Positions 24,848 through 34,531 of a stretch of 55,000 nucleotides of DNA are shown here, one piece after another; the stretch's first letter is position 1, and every line of letters begins with the position of its first letter. Source of the DNA: Glandiceps talaboti (Eukaryota; Hemichordata; Enteropneusta; Spengelidae). Where the stretch lies: contig NC_135567.1 in NCBI RefSeq assembly GCF_964340395.1, positions 14,032,806-14,087,805 on the forward strand, written 5' to 3'. Below the pieces are notes generated by a model. It saw only the letters and a list, made by a program, of their open reading frames with translations. It was not told where the DNA came from and did not search any database. Position numbers and translations under genes: made by a program.

Positions 24848-24896
24848 ATAGTTTTGGTAGTACTGGAAGAAAGAGTTCCAGTACTACCAAAACTAT
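24848..24896. other. Perfect 21-bp hairpin with 7-base loop
   Basis: ATAGTTTTGGTAGTACTGGA plus one more A is followed by GAAAGAG and then the exact reverse complement. The size resembles a small-RNA precursor stem but is shorter than a usual pre-miRNA. It may equally be the end of a small element, since an AT microsatellite adjoins it. Confidence 0.5.
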
Positions 24897-24985
24897 AAAA
24901 ATATATATATATATACATATGAAAAAATATATATGTATATAAATATATATGTATACATATAAATATATATGTATACATATAAAAA
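24897..24985. repeat. AT-rich microsatellite (ATATGTATAC type)
   Basis: Imperfect ATAAATATATATGTATACAT repeats directly after the 24848 hairpin. Confidence 0.8.
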
Positions 24986-25360
24986 TCTACCTACCTACCT
25001 CACCTATTCCAAAATTGAGCGTAGTCAGAACCACATAATTTTTTTTGTTAGGCCTAATTAGAATACATATTGGACAATGATACCCTTGCATGAATATATA
25101 TTGAAGACATTTGAACTTTTGATGACCTTTGACATTGGGTTGACTCTGACTAGAATGCAAGTATTATAATGTTAGATCACAGACAAGTTTCTTACTTGTC
25201 TGTGGTTAGATTTTCCTAAATATATTCTGAAGATTACGTTTACTTTTCTAGATTTCTTAGTACCAGTGCCAATTTTACGCTGTAATTGAAATATACAAAG
25301 GAAATGGCAGAGAAGACATACTAATCAGTGATTTTTGCAATGGTTTTATACCTTTTCCAA

Positions 25361-25843
25361 TTTAATTAAAATCTGATGTTGTGAAAGCAACTAGATGTCT
25401 TTATTTACCTCTATTTCCATCATGTTGTGACATTTTTTTTGTTCTAGGTGATCGCTACCATCCCACATCTGACCCTGTGTAATAGACAATCCTATTTGAA
25501 TATCAAAGATCTTGTAAGGTTTCTACAACCAATCAGCACGCTTCTTTCAAAATCATTCAGAGAGTCTCTGTACGTGTTGACCTTCACATGTTGTGTAAGT
25601 GTAGTTTGTTTGCTTGTTTTTCAATTTCTCCAGTGTGCGTAGCTGCCAATGTAACATTCATCCTGATTGGCTACGTGAAAATGTGAGACCCTTGAGATTC
25701 AAATGAGATTGTCTATTACACAGGATTAGATGTGGGATGATGGCGATCAGCCAGAACAAAACAAATGTCACAAAACGATGGAAATAGAGGTAAATAAAGA
25801 CATCTAGCCGCTTTCACCACATCAGATTTTAATCAGATTGCAC
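25361..25843. mobile_element. Long-arm palindromic MITE-like element
   Basis: AATTAAAATCTGATGTTGTG...GTCTTTATTTACCTCTATTT...GATCGCTACCATCCCACATC is mirrored on the right by GATGTGGGATGATGGCGATC...GAAATAGAGGTAAATAAAGA...CATCAGATTTTAATCAGATT. The arms are over 100 bp. The interior has no supported gene. A shorter copy lies at 28509-28757. Confidence 0.82.
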
Positions 25844-26142
25844 CTTTCCAGCACTTTGGCAAACTAATGGATGTAAGGACACTGATCATTAGTTGGCCTC
25901 GCTTAGACCTTTCACTTGATTGATTTAAGTCTTGGAGTAAGACTTTGGATCTGCACTTTAGGGGTTGCTGAATAAAGATGACAGGCCATATGGATGAGCA
26001 TTGGGTATTTATTTTGGATTTTTTAATTTATAAAAATTTTTTATCATGTGTAGATCCAGAGGGATGTATCAACTTGGTTTCATGATATATATACAACGAG
26101 TAACATTGAAGTAAAATACTTTCTCTGTGTGCTACACTCCTT

Positions 26143-26272
26143 CATAGCATTCATATCAAATGTAAAAGTATACTGTTTCAATTGGTTTATTTACAAGCCT
26201 AGCATGTGGCCTTTCTAATGTGGTCAATTAGCAAATGAAACAGTATACTTTTGCACTTGATATGGATGCTAT
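26143..26272. mobile_element. Nested palindrome (about 36-bp arms)
   Basis: CATAGCATTCATATCAAATG...AAAGTATACTGTTT is answered by AAACAGTATACTTT...CACTTGATATGGATGCTAT. It lies inside the split element at 25984-26545. Confidence 0.65.
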
Positions 26273-26331
26273 AAACGATCGTGGTATGTACAGAAAATGC
26301 TTTACTTTGGTGTTATGGGTTGTATGTTACT

Positions 26332-26461
26332 TTATCACAAGCAGGAAATGTTACCTTGTCCAAATATTTCGTCTAGACTCGATTGACATTCAGTCAACTG
26401 AAGAAGTCAATTGAGTCTAGACAAAATATTTGGACAAGGTAACATTTCCTGTTTGTGATAA
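26332..26461. mobile_element. Nested palindrome (about 56-bp arms)
   Basis: TTATCACAAGCAGGAAATGT...CCTTGTCCAAATATTT...GTCTAGACTC is answered by GAGTCTAGAC...AAATATTTGGACAAGG...ACATTTCCTGTTTGTGATAA with few mismatches, giving a hairpin with a short loop. Confidence 0.75.
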
Positions 26462-26835
26462 AATAATCTTTATATATCTAATTTTATCTTCCCATTTGAA
26501 AAATTAATGTGAAACAACATATGCCAAAGTCCATATGTTTTCCAAAATATGTTTCAGAGGCTGTGCATGATGCAGTTAATTTATGAAGAAATTTCAGAGT
26601 AAATTACAAATTATATATAGAATGTTTTCTTGAAATAGACTTATATCATTGTGTATTGCAATTCAGCTTAGTTTTATTACAATATTGTCGTCTTACTCTG
26701 TACAGAACACCTTTACTAACAACACAAAAGAAAAATCAATTACACATGCATGATACATTAAAAAGTGCAATTTTGCTAGATTGTCATCTCAAGTCCACCT
26801 GGCAAGATTGATTTTATATTTTCTGCCTTGTAATT

Positions 26836-27303
26836 AGTGTGCCCTCTAAGCCAATTTGACACACCACTGACACACACAATTTCTAGTGACTCACCAAAAT
26901 TTGGTGTTCCCCTATCTCTTACTATGTGGTGAGTGTGTCCTCTAAGCCAATTTGATGTGCCATGGCCACTGACACACAATTTCTAGTGACGCACCAAAAT
27001 TTGGTGTTCCCCTATCTCTTACGATGTGGTGAGTGTGCCCTCTAAGCCAATTTGATGTGCCATGGCCACTGACACACAATTTCTAGTGACGCACCAAAAT
27101 TTGGTGTTCCCCTATCTCTTACTATGTGGTGAGTGTGCCCTCTAAGCCAATTTGACATGCCACTGACACACACAATTTCTAGTGACACACCAAAATTTGA
27201 TGTTCCCCTATCTCTTACTATGTGGTGACTCATAAGAAATGCCAGTTTTTATCAGTTTGACTCACAACAACAAAATTTGGCTATCATTATAGGGCACACT
27301 GGT
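26836..27303 (-). mobile_element. TIR element with four internal 95-bp units
   Basis: Begins GTGTGCCCTCTAAGCCAATT, holds four units with ACACACAATTTCTAGTGAC, CACCAAAATTTGGTGTTCCC and CTATCTCTTACTATGTGGTG, and ends TTTGGCTATCATTATAGGGC followed by ACAC. The terminal blocks are inverted copies. Minus-strand frames over the units (RDRGTPNFG..LEIVC) are by-products of the repeat. Confidence 0.75.
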
Positions 27304-27475
27304 TGTAATGTTTTTTATGTGCATTTTGTTAGTTTTATGTGTTTGTTTGTTTGTTTGTTTGTTTGTTTGTTTGACATGTTTTTGTTTTTTTTAAATGTTT
27401 TTTTTTTTCTTTTTCTCTAGTTTTTCATTTTTAGAAGCCTGTAGATGAGACTTGCTACTGTTGGTCTTCCATTAT

Positions 27476-27797
27476 CCCTAAAATGATATAGGCTTGGTGT
27501 TTCACTCATGTAACATGACATTTATTACACACACTCAGTAATTAAAATCATCAAGTCAAAGCTTTATGTAAATTTATTTATTAGATGACTGTTTTTACTG
27601 CAGTGTGAAAGAATAGCAATGCTTATCAGTGTTCAATGTGATTGGGTAAAAGATCCTGCTGTGTTTATTGTGTCTCTGTTATTGTTAGTCTAGAGTTGAA
27701 ATATGTCTGTCTCTGTGTCAATAAATGTAATGTCCCATGAGTGAACACAAAGAGGTCCCATGCGTGAAACACCAAGCCTACATCACTTTTGCTATAA
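27476..27797 (-). mobile_element. TIR element (GATATAGGCTTGGTGTTTCAC ends)
   Basis: The left end CTAAAATGATATAGGCTTGG...TGTTTCACTCATG is mirrored by GTGAAACACCAAGCCTACAT near 27762-27781. The interior matches 19672-20070 in reverse complement. Confidence 0.78.
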
Positions 27798-28508
27798 TTA
27801 AAGAAATAAACAATTAGTGAACCTTCTTGTTCTACTTTGACCCTCTAGCATGAGATAAAATGATGTTACGTTACAGGTAAAATTTTCATGAAATGCATTA
27901 TATGATGAACATATAAAATTGTAAAACTGATAAATTAAGGCTGTGTATTTTGTGACCAAAATGATAAAGAAAACGAGCTTAAATTTTACATTGCAGTCTG
28001 AACCTGCTACAAACTGGCAAAGTAAACAACTGAATATTGGAGAGAACCACTTGGCACAGCATGTTGGAAGTACAGAGACTTGTATTACATTCCACATCGT
28101 CGCACACCACACCCTGTTTTACGGCAACGTTATTAACGCGCCTCCCACGGGTTTTTAGAAATAACATAACCCTGGCTTGCTTGAATCATGGAAGTAGAAC
28201 CCCTACTTCCATGCTTGAATGTACATTCCATCACTTAATAAAGAACAGTTTTATGGCCACTTTACAAATAGTTCACGTTCACAAACAAATGTCCAGTTCC
28301 CCTGGCATTTCATGTACACATAAAAAGGCCATAAATCTGCTCTTATCAAACCATAGTGTGTAATACAAATATCTGCAGCTCCAACATGCTGAGATAAGCA
28401 GGATAAGTGTAATCCAAATCATTTGTTTACTGTCCCTATTTTCCTTTTACTGTCTCTCCCCCCCCCCCCCCCATCCCCTTACGGTCCACGGAACGATAAT
28501 ATTCTACT
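27798..28508. other. No gene seen
   Basis: Short open frames exist on both strands but show no family resemblance, no splice context and no consistent codon pattern. A C tract lies at about 28457-28472. Confidence 0.45.
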
Positions 28509-28757
28509 GGCACCAATCTGATTAAAATCTGATGTGGTGAAAGTGGCTAGATGCTTTTATTTACCTCGATTTCCATCGTTTTGTTTTGTTACCTCTGATC
28601 GCCTTCGCCTTTGAAGTCGGCGATCACCCGGAACAAAACAAACGACACAAAGCGGAGATCAGAGGGAACAAAACAAATCACACAAAACGATGGAAATAGA
28701 GGTAAATAAAGACATCTAGCCGCTTTCATTACAGCAGTTTAATCAGACCGTATTGGC
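28509..28757. mobile_element. Palindromic MITE-like element, short copy
   Basis: CCAATCTGATTAAAATCTGA...AGATGCTTTTATTTACCTCG is mirrored by GAGGTAAATAAAGACATCTA...TTTAATCAGACCGTATTGG. Same family as 25361-25843. It ends only about 20 bp before the conserved upstream box of P4. Confidence 0.75.
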
Positions 28758-28778
28758 ACAGTCGCCGTACAAGGAACT

Positions 28779-28822
28779 GCCATCTATAGTCAACATCGAG
28801 ATAGTTTCGGGGTCAAGGTTCA
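28779..28822 (+). promoter_or_regulatory. Conserved upstream box of P4
   Basis: TGCCATCTATAGTCAACATC then GGGGTCAAGGTTCA (28809-28822), 65 bp before the ATG. Same two-block order as the other paralogues. Confidence 0.65.
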
Positions 28823-28886
28823 TAAAACTACAGACGATACGAAACTGCCAAACGTCAAATGTCGGAGACAGAATAGAATCTGAGAA

Positions 28887-28934
28887 ATGGCATCTGTCTG
28901 TGGTTTAGATGTTGGATACAGCGTGTTTCAGAAG
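28887..28934 (+). CDS. P4 exon 1
   Basis: MASVCGLDVGYSVFQK, 16 codons, then GTAAGA in phase 0. The context GAGAAATGG matches the AGAAATGG seen at P5 to P8. Confidence 0.9.
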
Positions 28935-29759
28935 GTAAGAATGCGACAGACAAGATTAATCTTCACAGTTCGACTGCAGTGTTATTTATATTCGTGTATT
29001 TTTTACCCATATTTGTCAAGGCGTAACGTCGCGTCGCGTCGATAGATGGCAAAACTTGGTGTGTTCACGTAACGATAGTTTACAACAGAAAATACGATGA
29101 TATTACAATGAGATGAGTGATAGTGGCGCAATGGAATCAAATGTCAATATGAGGTATTTATGAATATTGCAAAATAATACCGTCAAAGGTGTTCAGTTTG
29201 TACAAACAAACGAGACCCATGAAGGTAAACATTCGTAAGTACCATAATTTTTTCCGAGTCACGACCATCCTTGAGACTCGAGAGAGCGAAAATATGTTGG
29301 CCTACAATATTAACATGTTAACAACAAGCGACTTCGTGGCGCCAAAGGAAAAACACTCATTTATGATTTAGCGACATCGAGGCTAGGCAGACGAAGATGT
29401 CTGGCGTTATTGGAGCGCATATATTTCCGAAGCTATTAAACTTTCATTTATGTGTTGTCTGCTGAGAGAGTGTGTGTCACTCGATCATGTCGCGCTGATT
29501 GTTTTCCCTCCAATCAAAATCTTGTATTAAAATCTCTTTAAATCACTCGCCGGATCGCCTTTGTTCATCTATAGACTGTCTGATAAGCCGTTGTGGGCGC
29601 TCTTCTCATCCCTGTCGGGTTCCCAGTATTAAAGGAGGCTCCGCCGATGAATTTTGCAAACTGTTGTCCGTATTACGTATTCTGTCTGAAAGAGGGATTT
29701 TAATTTTAGTGTTTCAGTGGTGTGCTCAGAAACTTCGCTGCCTGACTCAACATACTATT

Positions 29760-29796
<37 letters not shown>

Positions 29797-32162
29797 CAAT
29801 AAACACGTAAAATGTTTGTTATTGTATGTACTATAACAACTTTTTTTTACAGTTTTTTTTAATTTTTTGCAATGTATTGAGTTACCAAAAAGGACTTGGC
29901 ATATGTTGTTTCATATTAATTTTTTCAAGTAGGAAGCCATGATAAATTTGTTTTATGAATTAAAAATCCAAAATAAGTACACAATCCTCAGCCATATATG
30001 GCCCTTTAAAACAAGTCTAGCAAATGACATAGTCAATCTAGATAGCTTTAAGTTTGGAAGGCTAAATCCTAGAGGAATATGTATTGTGTATATATGAACT
30101 GTAACGATTGTCTACTTCTTTCTCTTTCCAGTGTCAGGAGTTGATGGATGAGTTAGGATGCAGTGTTTTTGTCATCATATCAGAAGATGGAGTATCATCT
30201 AAATATATGGGAAGTGAAGATTTTGTGAGAGAGTTTCAAACTACAGGACTCAAAGTCAAACCACAGGATATTCTTGTGAGAGATGTAATCACAACAGAGA
30301 AATATTATGTTGTAGGAGATGATGTACGTAAAAGAAAAAGATTGCTAGATGAAATTGTAGCTTTGAAAAAAACATCGTCCATGTGTGGTCCAATTTTTAG
30401 AGAAGATAAACAGATAAAATCTGAAATGTGCAAGGACACAATGAGGAGTGATGAAGCTTATTCTGTTGCTATGGAAACTAGATGTATTTCAAATGCATCT
30501 GATGCAGCATTTCAAAGTAACTCCATCACTATAGCGACTGAAAGAAACAAAGACGTAGCACCAGAATTCATGAGAAGTGATGCAGAAGGAATTTGTGTTG
30601 CCATGGAAACAGAATCTGATCATGTTTCTGCTTCAATTTCACCAACAGGAGAAACAGAACACTTTTATAATGATAAAAATCCTTCACTATTTTCAGGGTG
30701 TCACAAAATAAAAAATGAAATCCGTGATCGGTTTATTCAGACTCTTTATTATGAACCAGATGTGGAAAATAAGTTTGAGAATGAACAAGTGGACGAAGGC
30801 AACCCAGGTGTTGAGAAGTCCAACCCAGGTGTTGAGGTCAACCCAGGTGTTGAGAAGGTCACCCCAGGTGCTGAGAAGGTCAACCCAGGTGCTAAGAAGT
30901 TAAATTATGAGAAAAATGCCAACAGTGATGTTAGGAAAAACAAACGTTCACGAAAGTCAAGTGGAATGGTTCAAGGGTCAGGATCAACCAATAGTAGTTC
31001 AGCAAAGTCAAGTGGAAAGGGTCAAGGGTCGGGATCAACCAATAGTAGTTCACCAAAGTCAAGAGGAAAGGGTCAAGGGTCGGTATCAACCAATAGTAGT
31101 TCACCAAAGTCAACCAAAACATATAAAACAAAACTGTTAATATCTATAAAAATGGAACCAGATGAGAATGTGGAAGATTTCCAGGAGAGACTTCGGAAAG
31201 CTATGATGGAAGATAACAGTGATAAATCATTTTTCTGTGAAAAATGTGGTTGGGGTTTCAAAGACAAGTACTGGTTAAATTTGCACAAACTCCGTGGCGT
31301 TTGTCAAATGCAAAAATGCCGATTTTGTGGAGAAACATTTCTATACAAGGAATGGAGAGAACATCTTATCAGAGACCATATTACAGAAATGAGTATATCA
31401 AAATGTAGAATATGTGGGAAGGAATATTGGACCAAAAATGCCATCTTTAAGAAACACTCGTTAGTACATAGTAACGTCTACAAGAAGAGTTTCAAATGTG
31501 AAGTGTGCAGTAGAAAATTTACTCGAAATGAAACTCTAGGCCGGCATATGATAAATATGCATAGTGATAAGAAATTTCAATGCTCATCATGTGGCCGAAA
31601 GTATTCCAATGAAAGATATTACAGAAAACATTTAAACGGCCATACTGCTGGAAAATTTGACTGTAAAACCTGTGGAAAAGCATTTTCAAGAGATTCGGCG
31701 TTGTTGTCCCATATTAAATTGAATCACATCGATGGTTATTATACTTGTGAATACTGTGGTAAAAAATTTCATATGAAAACAAGTTTAGAATCACATCTCA
31801 CCATACACATTTCAAACCCAACGCTTTACCCATGCAAGGTATGTGAAAAGGTGTTTATGACAGAACGTGCACTCAAAACGCACACAAAACATTTACATAA
31901 TGCAAACATGCAACCTGTACAGTGTGAAATGTGTGGAAAGGAATTGAGAGATATGTCATCTCTGAGAAGGCATCAGTTGTCACATGACCCTGTGAAAACT
32001 GTCTCCTGTGAACTTTGTCCGAAAACGTTCAGTTGTAAACAGTATCTGCGAAAACACATGAGAACACATTCTGACCAAAAACCATACCAATGTGAAGTGT
32101 GTGGTTATCAATGCAAATACAGTGAAAATATGAACAAACACGTACGGATACATCAAAAGTAA
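28887..32162 (+). CDS. P4: MADS-like N-terminus / C2H2 zinc-finger protein, join(28887..28934, 30132..32162)
   Basis: Predicted 692 residues, the shortest complete member. The acceptor is TCTCTTTCCAG before TGTCAGGAG. The N-terminal module is followed by an acidic region with VAMET motifs and three psi-K-x-E motifs (IKSE, IKNE, IKME). Five 7-residue units lie at 239-272 (SNPGVE, VTPGAEK types), with three 17-residue S/T/N units at 30966-31118. Eleven fingers start near residue 385. The finger-4 helix reads RNETLGR and finger 7 MKTSLES. Finger 9 reads GKELRD where most paralogues have GKEFK or GKKFK, so the aromatic core residue is replaced by leucine. A degraded duplicate of the last finger follows the stop. 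Confidence 0.9.
29761..29796. repeat. (TTG)12 microsatellite in P4 intron
   Basis: Twelve or so uninterrupted TTG triplets. The leucine-rich frame over it is an artefact. Confidence 0.9.
29810..30008 (-). mobile_element. Right half of CCATATGG-ended MITE-like element in P4 intron
   Basis: GCAATGTATTGAGTTACCAA, CTTGGCATATGTTGTTTCAT and AAGTAGGAAGCCATGATAAA lead to CAATCCTCAGCCATATATGG. This corresponds to the right arm of 41201-41549; the left arm is missing. Confidence 0.7.
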
Positions 32163-32209
32163 ATTGTAAGAAGTATGTAAAGTTGGTCTCAGGTTCATAT
32201 TCAGAATCA

Positions 32210-32344
32210 TATTCAGTCACAAAGCCTATCTGACAAGACACAAGAACACATTCTGACCAAAAACCATACCAATGTGAAGTTTGTGGTTATCAATGCAAAT
32301 ACAGAGAAAATATGAACAAACATGTACGAATACATCAAAAGTAA
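32210..32344 (+). pseudogene. Duplicated last zinc finger of P4, degraded
   Basis: A copy of the 184-bp duplication after the stop, shortened to 182 bp by loss of two bases in CACATGAGAAC. Not in frame with P4. Confidence 0.82.
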
Positions 32345-32412
32345 ATTATAAGGTTAAAGTTCATGACCTCTTGATTTCTGACATTTGACTTGTGACCTTG
32401 ATCTTTTGTCTG

Positions 32413-32783
32413 ACCAATGTGCACTGTATTAAAGCCAATTTGACGTGCCACTGACACACACAATTTCTAGTGATGCACCAAAATTTGGTGTTCCCCTATC
32501 TCTTACTATGTGGTGAGTGTGCCCTCTAAGCCAATTTGACGTACCTCTGACACACACAATTTCTAGTGACACACCAAAATTTGGTGTTCCCCTATCTCTT
32601 ACTATGTGGTGAGTGTGCCCTCTAAGCCAATTTGATGCACCACTGAAGCACACAATTTCTAGTGACACACCAAAATTTGGTGTTCCCCTATCTCTTATTA
32701 TGTGGTGACTCACAAGAAATGCCAGTTTTTATCATTTTGACTCACAAAAACTCAATTTGGCAGTTATTAGAGAGCACATTGCC
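32413..32783 (-). mobile_element. TIR element with three internal 95-bp units
   Basis: Three copies of the AGCCAATTTGACGTGCC...ACACACAATTTCTAGTGA...GGTGTTCCCCTATCTCTTA unit, ending in GACTCACAAGAAATGCCAG and AGAGAGCACATTG. Same family as 26836-27303. Confidence 0.72.
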
Positions 32784-32948
32784 TATGACCTTTGACATAT
32801 GGTTGACCATCACTGGAATGCGTACAAATACTGGGTATATTAATAGGTTGATTCATCTGATGGTGATGTATACATGATTTTGAAGACAGTGTATTGTTTT
32901 CTAGATATCATTGATAACTGTACTTATTTCATACCGTATCATTCACAA

Positions 32949-32954
32949 AATAAA
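32949..32954 (+). terminator. Candidate polyadenylation signal of P4
   Basis: AATAAA about 790 bp after the stop, followed by a GCCAGATAAACTG phrase. P7 has a similar AAAATAAACC followed by GCCAGATAAATTAC at 50319. This weak positional homology is the only support. Confidence 0.28.
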
Positions 32955-33099
32955 CTACATAGTCCATGCCAGATAAACTGTAATTGTTACATTTTAGGAA
33001 ATATATAGAAAATAAAGCAAGGATTCTAAAGTCTGATGGAAAAATGATGGCCTGTGATCTTTATTTTCAAGGTATACAGTTTGGTGACCTTTAGATATC

Positions 33100-33370
33100 G
33101 TTCCCCAATATTTTTCATCATTTAGCCAAGGAAAAGACGAGTGACCTAATGGGCTTTTGTCACTTTGAGTCGCTATTCAAGCAGTGACCACCCTTAGGTA
33201 TTTTCCAGCTGAATGAAGAAAAATATTGGAGAATAACATAATTATACCAGCGCCCATAATACAAAACGAAAAATCTGGGGAAATAATGGCAGTTTTGTAC
33301 GTTTTGACACAACAGAACCATGCTTGTTGTTATGACATGGATGTGCATTGTCTGTGTAGAATGACCAGAG
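33100..33370. mobile_element. GTGACCTAAGGG inverted-repeat element, copy
   Basis: CCCCAATATTTTTCATCATT...GACGAGTGACCTAATGGG is mirrored by CCCTTAGGTATTTTCCAGCT...GAATGAAGAAAAATATTGGA. The flanking tail (ATAACATAATTATACCAGCG) also recurs at 14735 and 38587. Confidence 0.7.
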
Positions 33371-33612
33371 TATATATTCCATATTTTTGGCTTGTGCATG
33401 GTATGATTACAGGAGAGACTATTAAAGGTAATAAAATTTGTATCTAACAATCCCCTGCCTTACAAATACAACATGATGTATCACATCGGTTGTCATGTGA
33501 ATATATGTAGGTAAATTCTGATACTGGGCGGATTTAAACAGGTTCTAAAAACATATCATGTGTCGTCCATGTAATAGTCGATTTAGTCTTGTTTGGTCTT
33601 TATTACATTTGT

Positions 33613-33664
33613 ATAAATTAAAAATGCAAAATAAATACCCAATCCTCATCCATATGGCCACTTA
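33613..33664 (-). mobile_element. End fragment of CCATATGG-ended MITE-like element
   Basis: ATTAAAAATGCAAAATAAAT, ACCCAATCCTCATCCATATG and GCCAC match the right terminus of 41201-41549. Confidence 0.65.
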
Positions 33665-33717
33665 TTAAATATCAGATGGGGAGGGGGGGGGGGTTATTAA
33701 CAGGTACTATACAAATG

Positions 33718-34095
33718 AAATGAACAAATACAAATACAAATACAAATACAAATACAAATACAAATACAGACATGAATATGAATATAAATATGAATATAAA
33801 TAAAAATAGATATGAATATAAATATGAATATATATACAAATAGATATAAATATGAATATAAATATAAATATGAATATAAATATGAATATATATACAAATA
33901 GATATAAATATGAATATAAATATAAATATGAATATAAATATGAATATAAATATGAATATAAATATGAATATGAATATAAATATGAATATAAATATGAATA
34001 TAAATACAAATAGATATGAATATGAATATACATATAAATATGAATATAAATATGAATATAAATATAAATATAAATATAAATATAAATATAAATAC
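33718..34095. repeat. Compound AT-rich microsatellite (ACAAAT / ATAAATATGA)
   Basis: Starts as (ACAAAT)n and becomes ATAAATATGAATATAAATAT-type hexamer mixtures with occasional ACAAATAGAT. Open frames over it on both strands are artefacts. Confidence 0.92.
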
Positions 34096-34388
34096 AAACA
34101 AAGTAAACAAATAAAACAAAACGCCAAAATGCTAATTGTTAGTTACAAATCAAACAAGAAAAGAGAAAAAAAAATCAAAAGGATTGTTTTTGTGTAAACA
34201 TTCTGAACAATTAAAACTTTAGTAGGTTATCTAATATTTACAAATCTTTACAATCTTTTGCTACGAAATGATCTCAAACAAGTCCCCCCTCAACACCCTT
34301 CCCCACTTTACAGACAGTTCCCCCCCCCCCCCCCCCCTTCACGAAGTACCGAACGAGACCGAACCGACTGACAAGATCTGTAAGAAAC

Positions 34389-34423
34389 CGCCACCAGCGA
34401 CAGTGTTTGTAGGTCAAAGTTCA
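34389..34423 (+). promoter_or_regulatory. Conserved upstream box of P5 (shortened)
   Basis: CGCCACC is retained, the CAAYATTGAG part is lost, and AGGTCAAAGTTCA is intact at 34411-34423, 58 bp before the ATG. Retention of only the DR1-like part suggests that part is the more constrained. Confidence 0.6.
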
Positions 34424-34480
34424 TAGTTGTGACTGAGTATGCAAGGCGAGAGATTGAACTTCGCAACACCTAAGTTAGAA

Positions 34481-34531
34481 ATGGCATCGGCCTATGATTA
34501 TTTCGGTGTTGGATACAGCGTATTCCAAAAG
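34481..34531 (+). CDS. P5 exon 1
   Basis: MASAYDYFGVGYSVFQK, 17 codons, then GTAAGA in phase 0. The extra residue lies in the variable stretch before GVGYSVFQK. Confidence 0.88.

Larger units (their letters stand above)
25984..26545. mobile_element. CCATATGG-ended MITE-like element split by later insertions
   Basis: The left arm starts GGCCATATGGATGAGCATTG and stops at TTTATCATG near 26047. The arm sequence resumes with CCCATTTGAAAAATTAATGT and AACAACATATGCCAAAGTC at about 26490-26532. The 430 bp between are two further palindromes (26143-26272 and 26332-26461). Confidence 0.65.

Noticed and set aside
26776-27233. RDRGTPNFG..LEIVC repeat frames on the minus strand
   Set aside because: Produced by the 95-bp units of a TIR element. 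The frames are short and differ among copies, with no start or splice context.
33672-34127. Minus-strand frames rich in I, F and Y
   Set aside because: Translation of an ATAAATATGA-type microsatellite.
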